Below the pieces are notes generated by a model that was given only the letters and a program-made list of their open reading frames with translations, was not told where the DNA came from and searched no databases. DNA of 64,000 nucleotides, taken from contig DAOSDC010000008.1 of the NCBI GenBank assembly GCA_035361955.1, forward strand, positions 22,698-86,697, in the 5' to 3' direction. A program made the translations under genes and the position numbers. This document shows positions 45,162 through 54,516 of the stretch, one piece after another. Every line of letters starts with the position of its first letter. Positions within the stretch are counted from its first letter, which is position 1. This DNA is from UBA6120 sp035361955 (lineage in GTDB: Bacteria > Bacillota_I > Bacilli_A > RFN20 > CAG-826).

Positions 45162-46881
45162 AGGAAAACGTTTCGAGAAGATAATGATTCGGTTTAAGGA
45201 CGAGTTTCCAACAATCGATTTATCATTTAACGATGGTTGCGTCTTTTTGGATGGGCAACTCGATGATTACGAGCAAATCGTTGCTGCTGGGTATTTAGCT
45301 GCATGTTTTAAAAGCGAAGGCGTCGTCAACCGCATAAAGTTAAGTGGTTACACGGAACCGAAAATGCGCACCGCCCCCTTTGTCGATAAAAAGTACGATG
45401 GTCAACGATGTGACGTGCTCATTATCGGGGCCGGGATTATCGGTTGCGCGATCGCTCGAGAATTGAGCAAGTATAACTTGACCACAATCGTCGTCGAAAA
45501 AGAAAACGACGTCGCTCTCCACGCCAGCAGTCGTAACGATGGCGTCATCCACATCGGCATCGATTTGAAAACTTCGACGTTAAAACACCATTATTTAAGA
45601 AAATCAGTTCCGCTTTATCAAAAAATGTGCGAAGAACTCCATGTCCCATATATCAACCGCGGTCAGCTCGTGTTATTTCCGCAACGAAGTTTGCGACCAT
45701 TAATGTTTTTGTTTAATCGCATGGCCAAAAAGCGTCACATCCAACTGGGCGAAGTATGGAATCGCAAGCGATTGCTTGAAGAAGAACCAAATATCGGAAA
45801 AGCCGCTCGCTATGGCATGTTTTTTCCCGAAGGAGCGACGATTTGCCCATATGAAACCGTCATCGCTTTAGCGGAACACGCAATCGAAAATGGCGTCCGT
45901 TTCTTTTTGGACACAGCTGTGCTTGATATGGTTATAGACAACAATTACATAACTAAAGTCATTACGAATCGCGGCGATATCTATCCTCGTTATGTCGTTA
46001 ACGCCGCCGGAACGTTTTCCGATAAAATCGCGGCGATGGCTCACGACCAAACATTTACGATTCATCCACGCAAAGGAATTGAGGCCATCCTCGACAAGAA
46101 AGCCAAATCACGCGCGGCATCACGGTCAGTGTCCATGTATCGTGGCAGCAGCGAACGAAAGAAAGACCATACCAAGGGCGGTGGCATCATCCCGACCGTC
46201 GATGGCAATGTTTTAATTGGTCCCACCGCCTATGAAACGCCTGAACGTGAAAATTATGAAACAGATGCGGACAGCATTAATGCCTTATTTATTAAACACC
46301 ATGATACGTTGCCTCAACTTAAGCAATCGGATGTTATCACTTACTTTGCCGGAATAAGAGCGGCTACCTATGAAGAAGATTTTGTCATCAAAACTGGCAA
46401 GTGGACAAAAAACATTATTCACGCAGCCGGAATACAATCACCCGGATTGACAGCTGCGCCAGCCATTGCCATAGATATTGCCAAATTCATCGAACAATTG
46501 GAAAAAGCGCCTCTTCCAGTCAACATCAACTACCAACCGCAACGGCGCGTGCAACAACCACTCGCAAAACTCGATGACGCCATCCGCGACCAAATGATAA
46601 ATGATAATCCTAACTTTGGACAAATCGTTTGTCGGTGCGAAGAAATATCCAAAGGAGAAATCATTGCCGCATTACATCGTCCTTTGGTTGTTCCCACGCT
46701 TGATGGAGTTAAAAGGCGCGTCAGAGCTGGAATGGGTCGCTGCCAAGGTGGTTTCTGTGGCCCATTGGTTACCCAGATAATTCATGAAGAACTTCAAATT
46801 CCTTATCGGGATATATATAAAAAGGGTTATGGCACCATCATTTTGAAAATGACCAAGGACGAAACTTATGACGCGTTATGA
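45154..46881 (+). CDS. GlpA-like FAD-dependent dehydrogenase with N-terminal BON-like and C-terminal [2Fe-2S] domains
   Basis: About 575 aa from the ATG at 45154, which overlaps the TetR stop. The first 75 residues resemble a BON-type domain (IDLSFNDGCVFLDGQLDDYE). The FAD domain follows (CDVLIIGAGIIGCAIARELSKY, then VVEKENDVALHASSRNDG), as in glycerol-3-phosphate or 2-hydroxyglutarate oxidases. The C-terminus has a BFD-type cluster site, with four cysteines in VCRCEE and GMGRCQGGFCGP. With the next two genes it forms the standard triad GlpA-like / FAD oxidoreductase / DUF1667 found in Bacillota. It likely oxidises a polyol phosphate and passes electrons through flavins and Fe-S; exact substrate unproven. 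Confidence 0.85.
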   Translation: MIEGKRFEKIMIRFKDEFPTIDLSFNDGCVFLDGQLDDYEQIVAAGYLAACFKSEGVVNRIKLSGYTEPKMRTAPFVDKKYDGQRCDVLIIGAGIIGCAIARELSKYNLTTIVVEKENDVALHASSRNDGVIHIGIDLKTSTLKHHYLRKSVPLYQKMCEELHVPYINRGQLVLFPQRSLRPLMFLFNRMAKKRHIQLGEVWNRKRLLEEEPNIGKAARYGMFFPEGATICPYETVIALAEHAIENGVRFFLDTAVLDMVIDNNYITKVITNRGDIYPRYVVNAAGTFSDKIAAMAHDQTFTIHPRKGIEAILDKKAKSRAASRSVSMYRGSSERKKDHTKGGGIIPTVDGNVLIGPTAYETPERENYETDADSINALFIKHHDTLPQLKQSDVITYFAGIRAATYEEDFVIKTGKWTKNIIHAAGIQSPGLTAAPAIAIDIAKFIEQLEKAPLPVNINYQPQRRVQQPLAKLDDAIRDQMINDNPNFGQIVCRCEEISKGEIIAALHRPLVVPTLDGVKRRVRAGMGRCQGGFCGPLVTQIIHEELQIPYRDIYKKGYGTIILKMTKDETYDAL

Positions 46882-48115
46882 CATCGTCATCATCGGAGGT
46901 GGGCCGGCCGGCATTGCCGCAGCAATCAGATCTAGCGCAAGCAACAAATCAGTTTTGTTAATTGAACGCGAAGCCCGTTTAGGTGGAATTTTGAAGCAGT
47001 GCATCCATGATGGTTTTGGCCTGAGTCGTTATAAGGAAAAATTAAGCGGTCCCGAATATGCCGAACGAGAAATCGAAAAACTCAAAAATACTGCCGTCGA
47101 TATTAAAACGTTAACGTTCGTCAGTAAAATCGTAAGAGCAACAAATGGCTATCAACTTACTTTGATCACGCGTCAAGGCATCGAGCGTTTGTTTGCACAT
47201 AAACTCATATTAGCAACCGGCTGTCGTGAGCGAACCGGAAAACAAGTTGCCATCCACGGCACCAATCCCAGCGGCGTTCTTACCGCCGGCAGTGCACAAT
47301 ACTACATGAATATTCTCGGTCAAATGCCGATGAAGCGAACTGTCATCTTGGGTTCGGGCGATATTGGTCTAATCATGGCCCGACGCATCACCCTCGAAGG
47401 AGGACTTGTCGTTGGTGTCTATGAAATCAAACGCGAGCCCTCGGGTCTAACTCGCAATTTAGTCCAATGTCTTAATGATTACAATATCCCGCTATTCTTG
47501 TCAAAAACCGTGACGCGAGTATTTGGTCACGACCGTTTAAGTGGCGTCGAAATCATGAAAGTCGATGAAACGATGACCCCAATTCCAGGCACAGAAGAAT
47601 ACATTGAATGCGATTCATTGATACTTTCAGTCGGGCTCATCCCTGAAAACGAGATCGCCGAAACGTTAGCGGTGCCGCTGAATCCGGCCACCAAAGGACC
47701 TTATGTCGATCAGGGTATGGAAACACTTGTCGATGGAATTTATTCATGCGGCAACGCGCTTCATGTCAGCGATGTCGCCGACATGGTCTCAGAAACCGGC
47801 GAACTCGCGGCAACGTCAGCCATATCAATTGACGCCGGAGCTCGAAAACTCATAAAAATTGGATTTAACAAAAATATTTCATATTTAGTTCCATCACATT
47901 TGGACTGCGATAAACCTTTAAATAAAGTGATTTGCTATTTCCGTTCATCGGCCTGCTTGACTAATCAGACATTGAAAATAACCGTCGATGGCTTGTTGGT
48001 TAAATCGATAAAATACAAACACGTGCGACCACCTGAAATGGAAAGGTTGCTTATTGATTTTTCTAATATCGTTTCTCCAAAGAAAATCCTATTTTCATTG
48101 GAGGAATCAACATGA
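46868..48115 (+). CDS. FAD-dependent pyridine-nucleotide-type oxidoreductase (GlpA partner)
   Basis: A 415-aa protein with a dinucleotide-binding start (YDIVIIGGGPAGIAAAIRS), GGILKQCIHDGFGL, LATGCRERTGKQV and a second Rossmann motif VILGSGDIGLIMARRITLEGG, followed by GIYSCGNALHVSDVADMV for FAD binding. The cysteine in KQCIHDG is conserved in this subgroup. It overlaps its neighbours by 14 and 4 bases and is the electron-transfer partner of the GlpA-like enzyme. Confidence 0.85.
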   Translation: MTRYDIVIIGGGPAGIAAAIRSSASNKSVLLIEREARLGGILKQCIHDGFGLSRYKEKLSGPEYAEREIEKLKNTAVDIKTLTFVSKIVRATNGYQLTLITRQGIERLFAHKLILATGCRERTGKQVAIHGTNPSGVLTAGSAQYYMNILGQMPMKRTVILGSGDIGLIMARRITLEGGLVVGVYEIKREPSGLTRNLVQCLNDYNIPLFLSKTVTRVFGHDRLSGVEIMKVDETMTPIPGTEEYIECDSLILSVGLIPENEIAETLAVPLNPATKGPYVDQGMETLVDGIYSCGNALHVSDVADMVSETGELAATSAISIDAGARKLIKIGFNKNISYLVPSHLDCDKPLNKVICYFRSSACLTNQTLKITVDGLLVKSIKYKHVRPPEMERLLIDFSNIVSPKKILFSLEEST

Positions 48116-48462
48116 AGCAAATCGTGTGCATCGTTTGTCCTAATTCCTGCCACCTTCAAATCGATGAAAAAACATTTCAGGTGACCGGTCAGCTATGTTC
48201 ACGTGGTGCCGCTTATGCCAAGCAAGAACTGCTTGATCCCAAACGCACTTTGACCAGTAGCGTTAAGACAATTTATAAAGCGCATCCCGTAGTTAGCGTT
48301 CGGACCACCGGAGAAATTTCGAAAACAATCATTCCCGAAGTATTAGCGGCCCTCCGGCAAATCGTTATCGACAAACCATTGCCAAGAGGTAGCATCATCA
48401 TCGACAATGTAGCTGATAGCGGCATTGACATTATCACCACATCCACGCTTGATGGAGAATAA
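48112..48462 (+). CDS. DUF1667 protein
   Basis: A 116-aa protein with cysteines in CIVCPNSCHL and LCSRGAAYAKQE, the DUF1667 hallmark, suitable for an iron-sulfur cluster. DUF1667 proteins are encoded next to FAD oxidoreductases of the anaerobic glycerol-3-phosphate dehydrogenase type and may replace GlpC-like electron transfer. ATGA overlap with the upstream gene. Confidence 0.88.
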   Translation: MKQIVCIVCPNSCHLQIDEKTFQVTGQLCSRGAAYAKQELLDPKRTLTSSVKTIYKAHPVVSVRTTGEISKTIIPEVLAALRQIVIDKPLPRGSIIIDNVADSGIDIITTSTLDGE

Positions 48463-48465
48463 ATT

Positions 48466-50019
48466 ATGAAAAACAATCCTCTCGTCCTCACATTCGATTG
48501 CGGTACCCAGAGCATCCGCGCACTGATTTTTGATAAAGAAGGAAATTTATTAGCCAAAGAACAGAAATTGTTTGCCCCTTATTATTCACTAAAGCCTGGC
48601 TATGCCGAACAAAAGCCCGAAGTTTATCGTGACGCGCTAGGTGAGGTTTCTCGCGCTATCCATGCGAATAATCCTTCGCTTGTCGATGACATCATCGCCG
48701 TGACGATTACGACCATTCGCGACACATGCGTCTGTCTAGATAAACAAGGTCAGCCGTTACGCGACATTATCGTTTGGCTTGATCAACGTGAGGCCAAGTG
48801 TGAAAAGAAAATGCCAGCCTTATCGGAGACACTCTTCGCCATTGCCGGCATGAAAGAAGCAATTGAAGACCAACGAAAAATAACAAAGAGCAATTGGTTG
48901 ATCGAAAACGAGCCGGATTTGTGGGCGAAAACGGATAAATACGTCATGTTTTCTACATACATGATTTCCCTGTTAATCGGAAATGTCATCGATAGTTCCG
49001 CGAGCCAAATCGGACATGTACCTTATGACTTCAAAAACAAAGTTTGGTATAAGCCAAACCATTTTAAGTTTCCGATATTCAATGTCCCCGTGGAAAAGTT
49101 ACCACCGATTATTGAGCCAGGACAAACATTGGGTCATATTTCGAAGGAAGCCGCGCAAGAATTTGGTTTGATCGAAGGATTGCCGCTTATCGCGACTGGT
49201 TCGGATAAAGGTTGTGAAACATTAGGCACCGGCGTGCTTGACTCATCGATGGCATCATTAAGTTTTGGAACAACGGCCACGATTCAAACGACGACGCAAA
49301 AATATATCGAGCCCGTGCAATTCATGCCCTCTTATCCTGGCGTAGCCCCGGGAACATATAATCCCGAAATCCAAATCTATCGCGGTTTTTGGATGGTCAG
49401 TTGGTTCAAAAAGGAGTTTGCCGCCAAAGAAGTCGCAGAGGCAAAAAAACTTGGAGTGGCTCCCGAACAATTATTGAATGAGCGATTACGGGAAATACCC
49501 GCTGGTGGTGACGGTTTGATTTTGCAACCCTATTGGGCACCGCTTTTAAAAAGCCCTGAAGCCAAAGGTTCCATTATCGGGTTCAGCGGCGAACATACGC
49601 GTATTCATATTTATAAAGCAATCATTGAAGGTATCGGTTTTGGTCTGATCGAAGGCATGAATAACCTTGAAAAGCGACTTCATCACAAAATTAAAGCCTT
49701 GACTGTGTCTGGTGGTGGCTCCCAAAGTGACGAAATATGCCAAATTACGGCCGATATGTTCGGTTTACCCGTTCACAAGATTCAAACTTACGAAGCATGT
49801 GGATTAGGCAGTTCTCTCGTTGCCTTTGTCGCCTTGGGTGTCCATTCAGATTATCAGTCGGCCGTCAAACAGATGGTCCATTACACGAAAACTTTCACTC
49901 CGGATGCCAAGACACATATGACATACGACCGTCTTTACAAAAATGTGTATCGCGCGATTTATCCATCCTTGAAGCCGCTTTACCGCGAACTACGTAAATT
50001 CGCCAAAGAAAGGGAGTAA
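48466..50019 (+). CDS. FGGY-family carbohydrate kinase
   Basis: A 517-aa sugar or polyol kinase. The phosphate-1 motif is LTFDCGTQSIRALIFD at the N-terminus; IVWLDQREAKC, the segment SLSFGTTATIQ, and the FGGY C-terminal pattern LTVSGGGSQSDEICQITADMFGLPV are present. Glycerol kinase is the nearest functional analogue, but the GlpK-specific residues are not evident, so the substrate may be another polyol or a glycerol derivative. It lies four bases after DUF1667 and six before the AGPS-like gene. Confidence 0.88.
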   Translation: MKNNPLVLTFDCGTQSIRALIFDKEGNLLAKEQKLFAPYYSLKPGYAEQKPEVYRDALGEVSRAIHANNPSLVDDIIAVTITTIRDTCVCLDKQGQPLRDIIVWLDQREAKCEKKMPALSETLFAIAGMKEAIEDQRKITKSNWLIENEPDLWAKTDKYVMFSTYMISLLIGNVIDSSASQIGHVPYDFKNKVWYKPNHFKFPIFNVPVEKLPPIIEPGQTLGHISKEAAQEFGLIEGLPLIATGSDKGCETLGTGVLDSSMASLSFGTTATIQTTTQKYIEPVQFMPSYPGVAPGTYNPEIQIYRGFWMVSWFKKEFAAKEVAEAKKLGVAPEQLLNERLREIPAGGDGLILQPYWAPLLKSPEAKGSIIGFSGEHTRIHIYKAIIEGIGFGLIEGMNNLEKRLHHKIKALTVSGGGSQSDEICQITADMFGLPVHKIQTYEACGLGSSLVAFVALGVHSDYQSAVKQMVHYTKTFTPDAKTHMTYDRLYKNVYRAIYPSLKPLYRELRKFAKERE

Positions 50020-50024
50020 CAAAC

Positions 50025-51761
50025 ATGGCAAACAAACCTTACAAAGGATTTTCTCCCGCATGGATTGATCGACCAGCGCCACAAAATTCATTTCGATCGA
50101 TTTTCCGTTGGGGCAATCCCTCATACTTCAAATGGCCGAAAGAGACGCTTTTCAAAGCTATTAAGGAAAAATTTAACCTGACCGACGACGACTTTAAGCA
50201 CTTTGACGGTGATTTGGGTTTCGGCGAAGTCAAATACAACGTTCCATCAAAAATTGAAACTCGACATCTTGACGCATTTAAGAAAATCGTTGGTGTCGAC
50301 TTTGTTCGCACTGATGATTATTCACGATTAAGCGTCGCTTACGGCAAGACAATGTTCGATGTCCTGCGCATTCGCCAACAAATCATCGAAAATCTCCCCG
50401 ATGTCGTGCTCTACCCCGATAACCGCGACCAAATTGAACAAATCGTCGCTTATTGCTCACTAGAAAAAATTCCTGTATACGTATATGGTGGTGGCTCAAG
50501 CGTCACGCGTGGCGTCGAGTGCATGAAAGGTGGCGTCTCTCTTGATATGCGGCTACGGTTCAATAAGGTCGTCGCCTTTAACGAAATTGACCAAACGATT
50601 ACAGTACAAGCCGGTATGAGTGGTCCACAGCTAGAAGCAGCGCTAAACGAAGCGCCGCAACGGTTCAAAGCCAAACGGCAATATACATGCGGTCACTTCC
50701 CCCAATCGTTTGAATATAGTTCCGTCGGTGGTTGGGTCGTCACTAGAGGCGCTGGACAAAACAGTACTTATTATGGAAAAATCGAAGATTTGGTGTTAGG
50801 GCAGCATTATGCGACACCAATCGGGCCAATCGTGACTTCGCCTTATCCTCGTGAAGCCACCGGTCCTTCGCTCAACCACATCATGATGGGCTCGGAAGGT
50901 TCATTTGGCGTGTTGACCGATGTCACGCTACGCATATTTCGACTCACAAAAACGAATCGACGTAAATTTTCTTACATGTTTAAGACCTGGGAAGATGGCA
51001 TGGCTGCCACGCGCGAAATGATGCAATGCGAAGCCGGGTTTGCTTCGGTCTTCCGTCTTTCAGATGCCGAGGAAACCGATGTGATGATGCGACTTTATAA
51101 CGTCGATGAATCACCTTTGGCGCCACTGTTCAAGTTGCGAGGCATGATTCCGATGCAACGGTCGCTGTTTCTTGGATGGAGTGAAGGGGAAAAAGGTTTC
51201 GCTCGTAATGTTGCTAAAAACATTCGCCGCATTGCTCGAAAACATGGGGGCATGAATCTGACCAGTGTCGTCACAAATGCCTGGGAACATGGTCGATTCA
51301 CCGATCCCTATTTACGCGATTCGATGCAAGACTTTGGCATTTTAACGGATACGCTTGAGTGCAGTGTCCTGTGGTCGAACATGGAAAAAGTCCATCAAAG
51401 CGTGCGCGAATACTGCAAATCACGACCAAACACAATTGTGACGACGCATTTATCGCATGCTTATCCGCAAGGCGCCAACTTATACTTCATCTTCATCACA
51501 AAGATGAACGATATCAAAGATTACATCGCTTATCATAGCGGCATCCTCGATGCCATCCAGGCCTCCGGGGCATCGATGAGCCATCATCACGGCATCGGAA
51601 AAATGTTTGGACCTTGGCTCGAAGGCTCGCTAGGAAAAACCGAGTATAGTGTGTTTAAAGCGCTGAAGCGCCATTTCGATCCCGACAACATCATGAATCC
51701 GGGCGGAACGCTTGGCTTCGATATCGAAGCGAATAAACTTAGATTTCCAAAGAATAAATAA
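50025..51761 (+). CDS. AGPS-like FAD-binding oxidase (alkyl-DHAP synthase family)
   Basis: A 578-aa protein. A PCMH-type FAD domain (VVLYPDNRDQIEQIVAYC, VYGGGSSVTRGV, SLDMRLRFNKV) and a C-terminal cap with the segment SMSHHHGIGKM, the triple-histidine motif of alkyldihydroxyacetonephosphate synthase, plus KRHFDPDNIMNPGGTLG, are visible. AGPS exchanges the acyl group of acyl-DHAP for a fatty alcohol in ether-lipid synthesis. In bacteria, similar proteins occur in a few lineages. Together with the GlpA-like enzyme and kinase it suggests either ether-lipid making or breakdown. Alternative: an oxidase of another 2-hydroxy compound. Confidence 0.8.
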   Translation: MANKPYKGFSPAWIDRPAPQNSFRSIFRWGNPSYFKWPKETLFKAIKEKFNLTDDDFKHFDGDLGFGEVKYNVPSKIETRHLDAFKKIVGVDFVRTDDYSRLSVAYGKTMFDVLRIRQQIIENLPDVVLYPDNRDQIEQIVAYCSLEKIPVYVYGGGSSVTRGVECMKGGVSLDMRLRFNKVVAFNEIDQTITVQAGMSGPQLEAALNEAPQRFKAKRQYTCGHFPQSFEYSSVGGWVVTRGAGQNSTYYGKIEDLVLGQHYATPIGPIVTSPYPREATGPSLNHIMMGSEGSFGVLTDVTLRIFRLTKTNRRKFSYMFKTWEDGMAATREMMQCEAGFASVFRLSDAEETDVMMRLYNVDESPLAPLFKLRGMIPMQRSLFLGWSEGEKGFARNVAKNIRRIARKHGGMNLTSVVTNAWEHGRFTDPYLRDSMQDFGILTDTLECSVLWSNMEKVHQSVREYCKSRPNTIVTTHLSHAYPQGANLYFIFITKMNDIKDYIAYHSGILDAIQASGASMSHHHGIGKMFGPWLEGSLGKTEYSVFKALKRHFDPDNIMNPGGTLGFDIEANKLRFPKNK

Positions 51762-51768
51762 CAAGTAC

Positions 51769-51801
51769 GCGAGCGTAATCAAATGCGCTCGCTTTTATTT
51801 T
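51769..51801 (+). terminator. Terminator of the TetR-AGPS operon
   Basis: Stem GCGAGCG (51769-51775) and CGCTCGC (51786-51792), then ttttattttt. It starts seven bases after the AGPS-like stop. Confidence 0.88.
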
Positions 51802-51810
51802 TGATAAAAT
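51802..51810 (+). promoter_or_regulatory. Extended -10 promoter giving a probable leaderless mRNA
   Basis: TGaTAAAAT (51802-51810) is followed by six bases (caaatc) and the ATG at 51817. The element sits right behind a strong terminator, so the hydrolase needs its own promoter. No SD sequence is possible in a six-base leader. Confidence 0.6.
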
Positions 51811-51816
51811 CAAATC

Positions 51817-52431
51817 ATGAATCGCATTCACGTTTATAAACAAGGGTCACCTGGACGCCCAACGTTATTACTGCTGCACGGGACAGGTGGAAGCGAAACC
51901 GATTTGCTCGAGATTGCTGCGCATATCGATGTTTCAGCAACAATCATCAGTGTGCGCGGCGAGGTTAATGAAAATGGCTGGACGCGTCATTTCAAACGTA
52001 TCGGTCAATTCACTTTTGATCAACTCGATCTGACAAAACGCACGATCGATCTTGAAAAATTTATCGAATGGGCATCATCGCATTACGGTTTTGATCGCAA
52101 AAATATCATCGGACTTGGATATTCAAATGGCGCTAATCTACTATCAAGTCACATGTTTAATTTTCCCCACTCAATCAAAGGGGCGATTTTGCTTCATCCG
52201 ATGAGTGGCGGCGTGATTGAAAAAATGCCTGATTTATTAAACGTCCCCATCTTCATTGGAGCCGGAACCAACGATACGATCTGCCCTAGTGACATGACCC
52301 ATGATCTTCATCACAAATTCGTGACTGCGGGGGCGGACGTCTCGCTTTCTTGGCACGACTTTGGTCATTCGATATCTGCACAAGAACTTCAAAAAGCAAC
52401 GGCGTGGTACTTACGTCACTTCGATAAATGA
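51817..52431 (+). CDS. Alpha/beta hydrolase (carboxylesterase/lysophospholipase-like)
   Basis: A 204-aa serine hydrolase. The oxyanion-hole segment LLLHGTGGSETDLL, nucleophile elbow GLGYSNGANL (Ser about 109), acid GAGTNDTICP and catalytic His in WHDFGHSIS form a complete triad. The size fits the YpfH/carboxylesterase group. It lies just after the ether-lipid-like operon but in a separate transcript. Substrate unknown. Confidence 0.85.
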   Translation: MNRIHVYKQGSPGRPTLLLLHGTGGSETDLLEIAAHIDVSATIISVRGEVNENGWTRHFKRIGQFTFDQLDLTKRTIDLEKFIEWASSHYGFDRKNIIGLGYSNGANLLSSHMFNFPHSIKGAILLHPMSGGVIEKMPDLLNVPIFIGAGTNDTICPSDMTHDLHHKFVTAGADVSLSWHDFGHSISAQELQKATAWYLRHFDK

Positions 52432-52977
52432 CTAATAATAATCGGCGCGATGCGCCATAAAATAGTCGCGGTCCAACCGGTATACGACATCGTCAAGCAC
52501 GAGTCCGTCGTAGCGGACCGTGGCTTTTTTTATCGTTGCTTCATATGCGAAACCACATTTTTCAATCACACGTTTCGAGCGTTCGTTAAATGGATAATGG
52601 GTCGCGCTGATAATATCGATGCCCAAATCGTCGAATGCATAAATAATGACCCGTCGCGCAGCTTCGGCAACTAAACCTTGACCCCAGTAATCATCATCGA
52701 GCACATAACCTAACGAACGAGATTTGGGATTGCGGCGGTGATTGTCATCGTGCAAACCAATCGAGCCAATCAATTTACCATTTTTAAGCGTAATCGCCCA
52801 TAAATTATCGGCATTAACAAACTTTTTGAGAATTTCTAGCGATTCATCAATTGATTGATGAGGCTTCCACCCAGCGCTCGGACCGATATTGTGCTTGGAG
52901 GCATAGCCATAAAACGATGGCAAATCGGTTAGCGCGAACGGACGTAATATCATTCGTTTGGTCTCAAGTGTTTTCAT
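52432..52977 (-). CDS. GNAT family N-acetyltransferase (RimJ/RimL-like)
   Basis: A 181-aa protein starting with ETKRMILRPFALTDLPSFYGY. It contains SLGYVLDDDYWGQGLVAEAARRVI, the acetyl-CoA loop, and NERSKRVIEKCGFAYEATI, both typical for RimJ/RimL-type protein or amine acetyltransferases. It ends directly against the hydrolase gene. No ribosome site is visible before the ATG. Confidence 0.9.
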   Translation of the reverse strand: MKTLETKRMILRPFALTDLPSFYGYASKHNIGPSAGWKPHQSIDESLEILKKFVNADNLWAITLKNGKLIGSIGLHDDNHRRNPKSRSLGYVLDDDYWGQGLVAEAARRVIIYAFDDLGIDIISATHYPFNERSKRVIEKCGFAYEATIKKATVRYDGLVLDDVVYRLDRDYFMAHRADYY

Positions 52978-53021
52978 ACCATAAATTTATGCTAACTGCA
53001 TGCACTTGAAAAGACGCTAGA

Positions 53022-53050
53022 TTGATTTTTATACGAAATTTGACTACGAT
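53022..53050 (+). promoter_or_regulatory. Probable promoter of the GGDEF/HD-GYP gene
   Basis: TTGATT (53022-53027), a 17-base spacer, TACGAT (53045-53050); aaaaggag precedes the ATG at 53101. Confidence 0.5.
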
Positions 53051-53100
53051 TATAGATAGAAACACAAAATGTAACGCTTCTTCATGAAAAGGAGTGGCAC

Positions 53101-54516
53101 ATGGACGATAATATATCCGTTGCTGGATTATGGTCCCTATTTGCCGACGTAAGCGACGATCACTTTTGGTTGATGAGTGATCCGCTGACATATGCCCAGG
53201 CCAATAAAGCTCATGCATCGTATTTTTCACTAAGTGAAAAGAAGTTCAACTGCGCGAATGTTTATGATTTGTTTGAAGCGACCAATTGTGATTTGGCCCG
53301 CATTGATTATGAGGCGCCATTTCAAGGAAAAACGATTGTATTCGAGCGATGGTATCCCAATCATCACGGCATGTTGCGCTTACTAGAAATAACGTTAAAA
53401 CCGATTAAAGACACCGATAAAAAGAAAGTCGCTTACGTCGCCGGCTTCGCACGCGATATTACCGATTTAAAACAAAAGCAAAACGAAATGGAATATTATA
53501 GTTTCCATGATTTTTTAACCAATTTATACAACCGCCGCTATTTCGAACAACGCATCGAAGAACTTGATCAGCCACAAAATTATCCGTTGACCGTATTTAT
53601 GATGGATGTCAACGGACTTAAACTGATCAATGATACGTATGGTCATCAAACCGGTGACATGGCGCTGAAACGCATTGCTTCGATTTTGACATTAATATTT
53701 AAAGATCACGACATCGTCGCCCGTATCGGTGGTGACGAATTCGCCGTGCTATTATTGCGACGAGAAGAGAAGGAAGTCGCCTCGCTCAAACAGCAATTGC
53801 TTACGATGATTGAAGATGCCAAAATCGTCAATATCAATCTATCGCTTGCGGTCGGGTATGAGCAAAAACGCCATTCAGACATTGCGATTCAAGAAATCAT
53901 GCGCCATGCTGAAAATAGCATGTATCGTCATAAACTAACCAATGGACAAAAGGCGCGAAACGATGGCGTGCGCGCGATTTTAAAAACATTGTTCGAACGC
54001 GATAGATACGAACGGCGCCATAGCGCCAAGGTTGCCGAGTATTCTTATCTGCTTGGAAAAGCGATGGGCTTGCACGAAGATGAATTAGTGCGTCTTCGTC
54101 TGGCTGGAACGTATTTTGACATCGGCAAAGTGTCAATTGCCCAAGTATTGCTGAACAAAAAAGGGAAACTCAACGATGATGAATGTCACGTTATCAAAAC
54201 ACATGTCGAAAACGGTTACCAAATATTAAAGGCCGCCGATCACTTCTCCGATATCGCCATCCATGCGCTTTATCATCATGAACGTTATGACGGCAAAGGA
54301 TACCCAAATGGTCTCAAAGGCAGTGAAATTCCGCTTTGTTCGCGCATTATTTCGATTGCCGACACTTACCATGCACTACGATCGAAACGGCCATATCGTG
54401 ACAGTGTCTATTCAAAAGAAAACGCCGCGAGCATTATTGCCAGCGACGCTAATAAACTGTTTGATCCCGAGCTCGTGAAACAATTTATCGAGACGGTGTT
54501 ACCAAATATCGATTAA
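53101..54516 (+). CDS. PAS-GGDEF-HD-GYP protein (c-di-GMP cyclase with degenerate phosphodiesterase)
   Basis: A 471-aa protein. A PAS-like sensor (about 1-125, VAGFARDITDLKQKQNEMEYY as the linker), a GGDEF domain (about 130-285) with an intact RIGGDEFAVL (210-214), and an HD-GYP domain (about 300-468). The cyclase should make c-di-GMP. The inhibitory I-site is KxxD instead of RxxD. In the HD-GYP domain the HHERYDGKGYPNGL block is present, but the catalytic HD dyad reads FD (F339-D340), so metal binding and hydrolysis are doubtful. It lies convergent to the TasA/SipW/EAL operon, whose EAL enzyme would degrade c-di-GMP. Confidence 0.9.
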   Translation: MDDNISVAGLWSLFADVSDDHFWLMSDPLTYAQANKAHASYFSLSEKKFNCANVYDLFEATNCDLARIDYEAPFQGKTIVFERWYPNHHGMLRLLEITLKPIKDTDKKKVAYVAGFARDITDLKQKQNEMEYYSFHDFLTNLYNRRYFEQRIEELDQPQNYPLTVFMMDVNGLKLINDTYGHQTGDMALKRIASILTLIFKDHDIVARIGGDEFAVLLLRREEKEVASLKQQLLTMIEDAKIVNINLSLAVGYEQKRHSDIAIQEIMRHAENSMYRHKLTNGQKARNDGVRAILKTLFERDRYERRHSAKVAEYSYLLGKAMGLHEDELVRLRLAGTYFDIGKVSIAQVLLNKKGKLNDDECHVIKTHVENGYQILKAADHFSDIAIHALYHHERYDGKGYPNGLKGSEIPLCSRIISIADTYHALRSKRPYRDSVYSKENAASIIASDANKLFDPELVKQFIETVLPNID

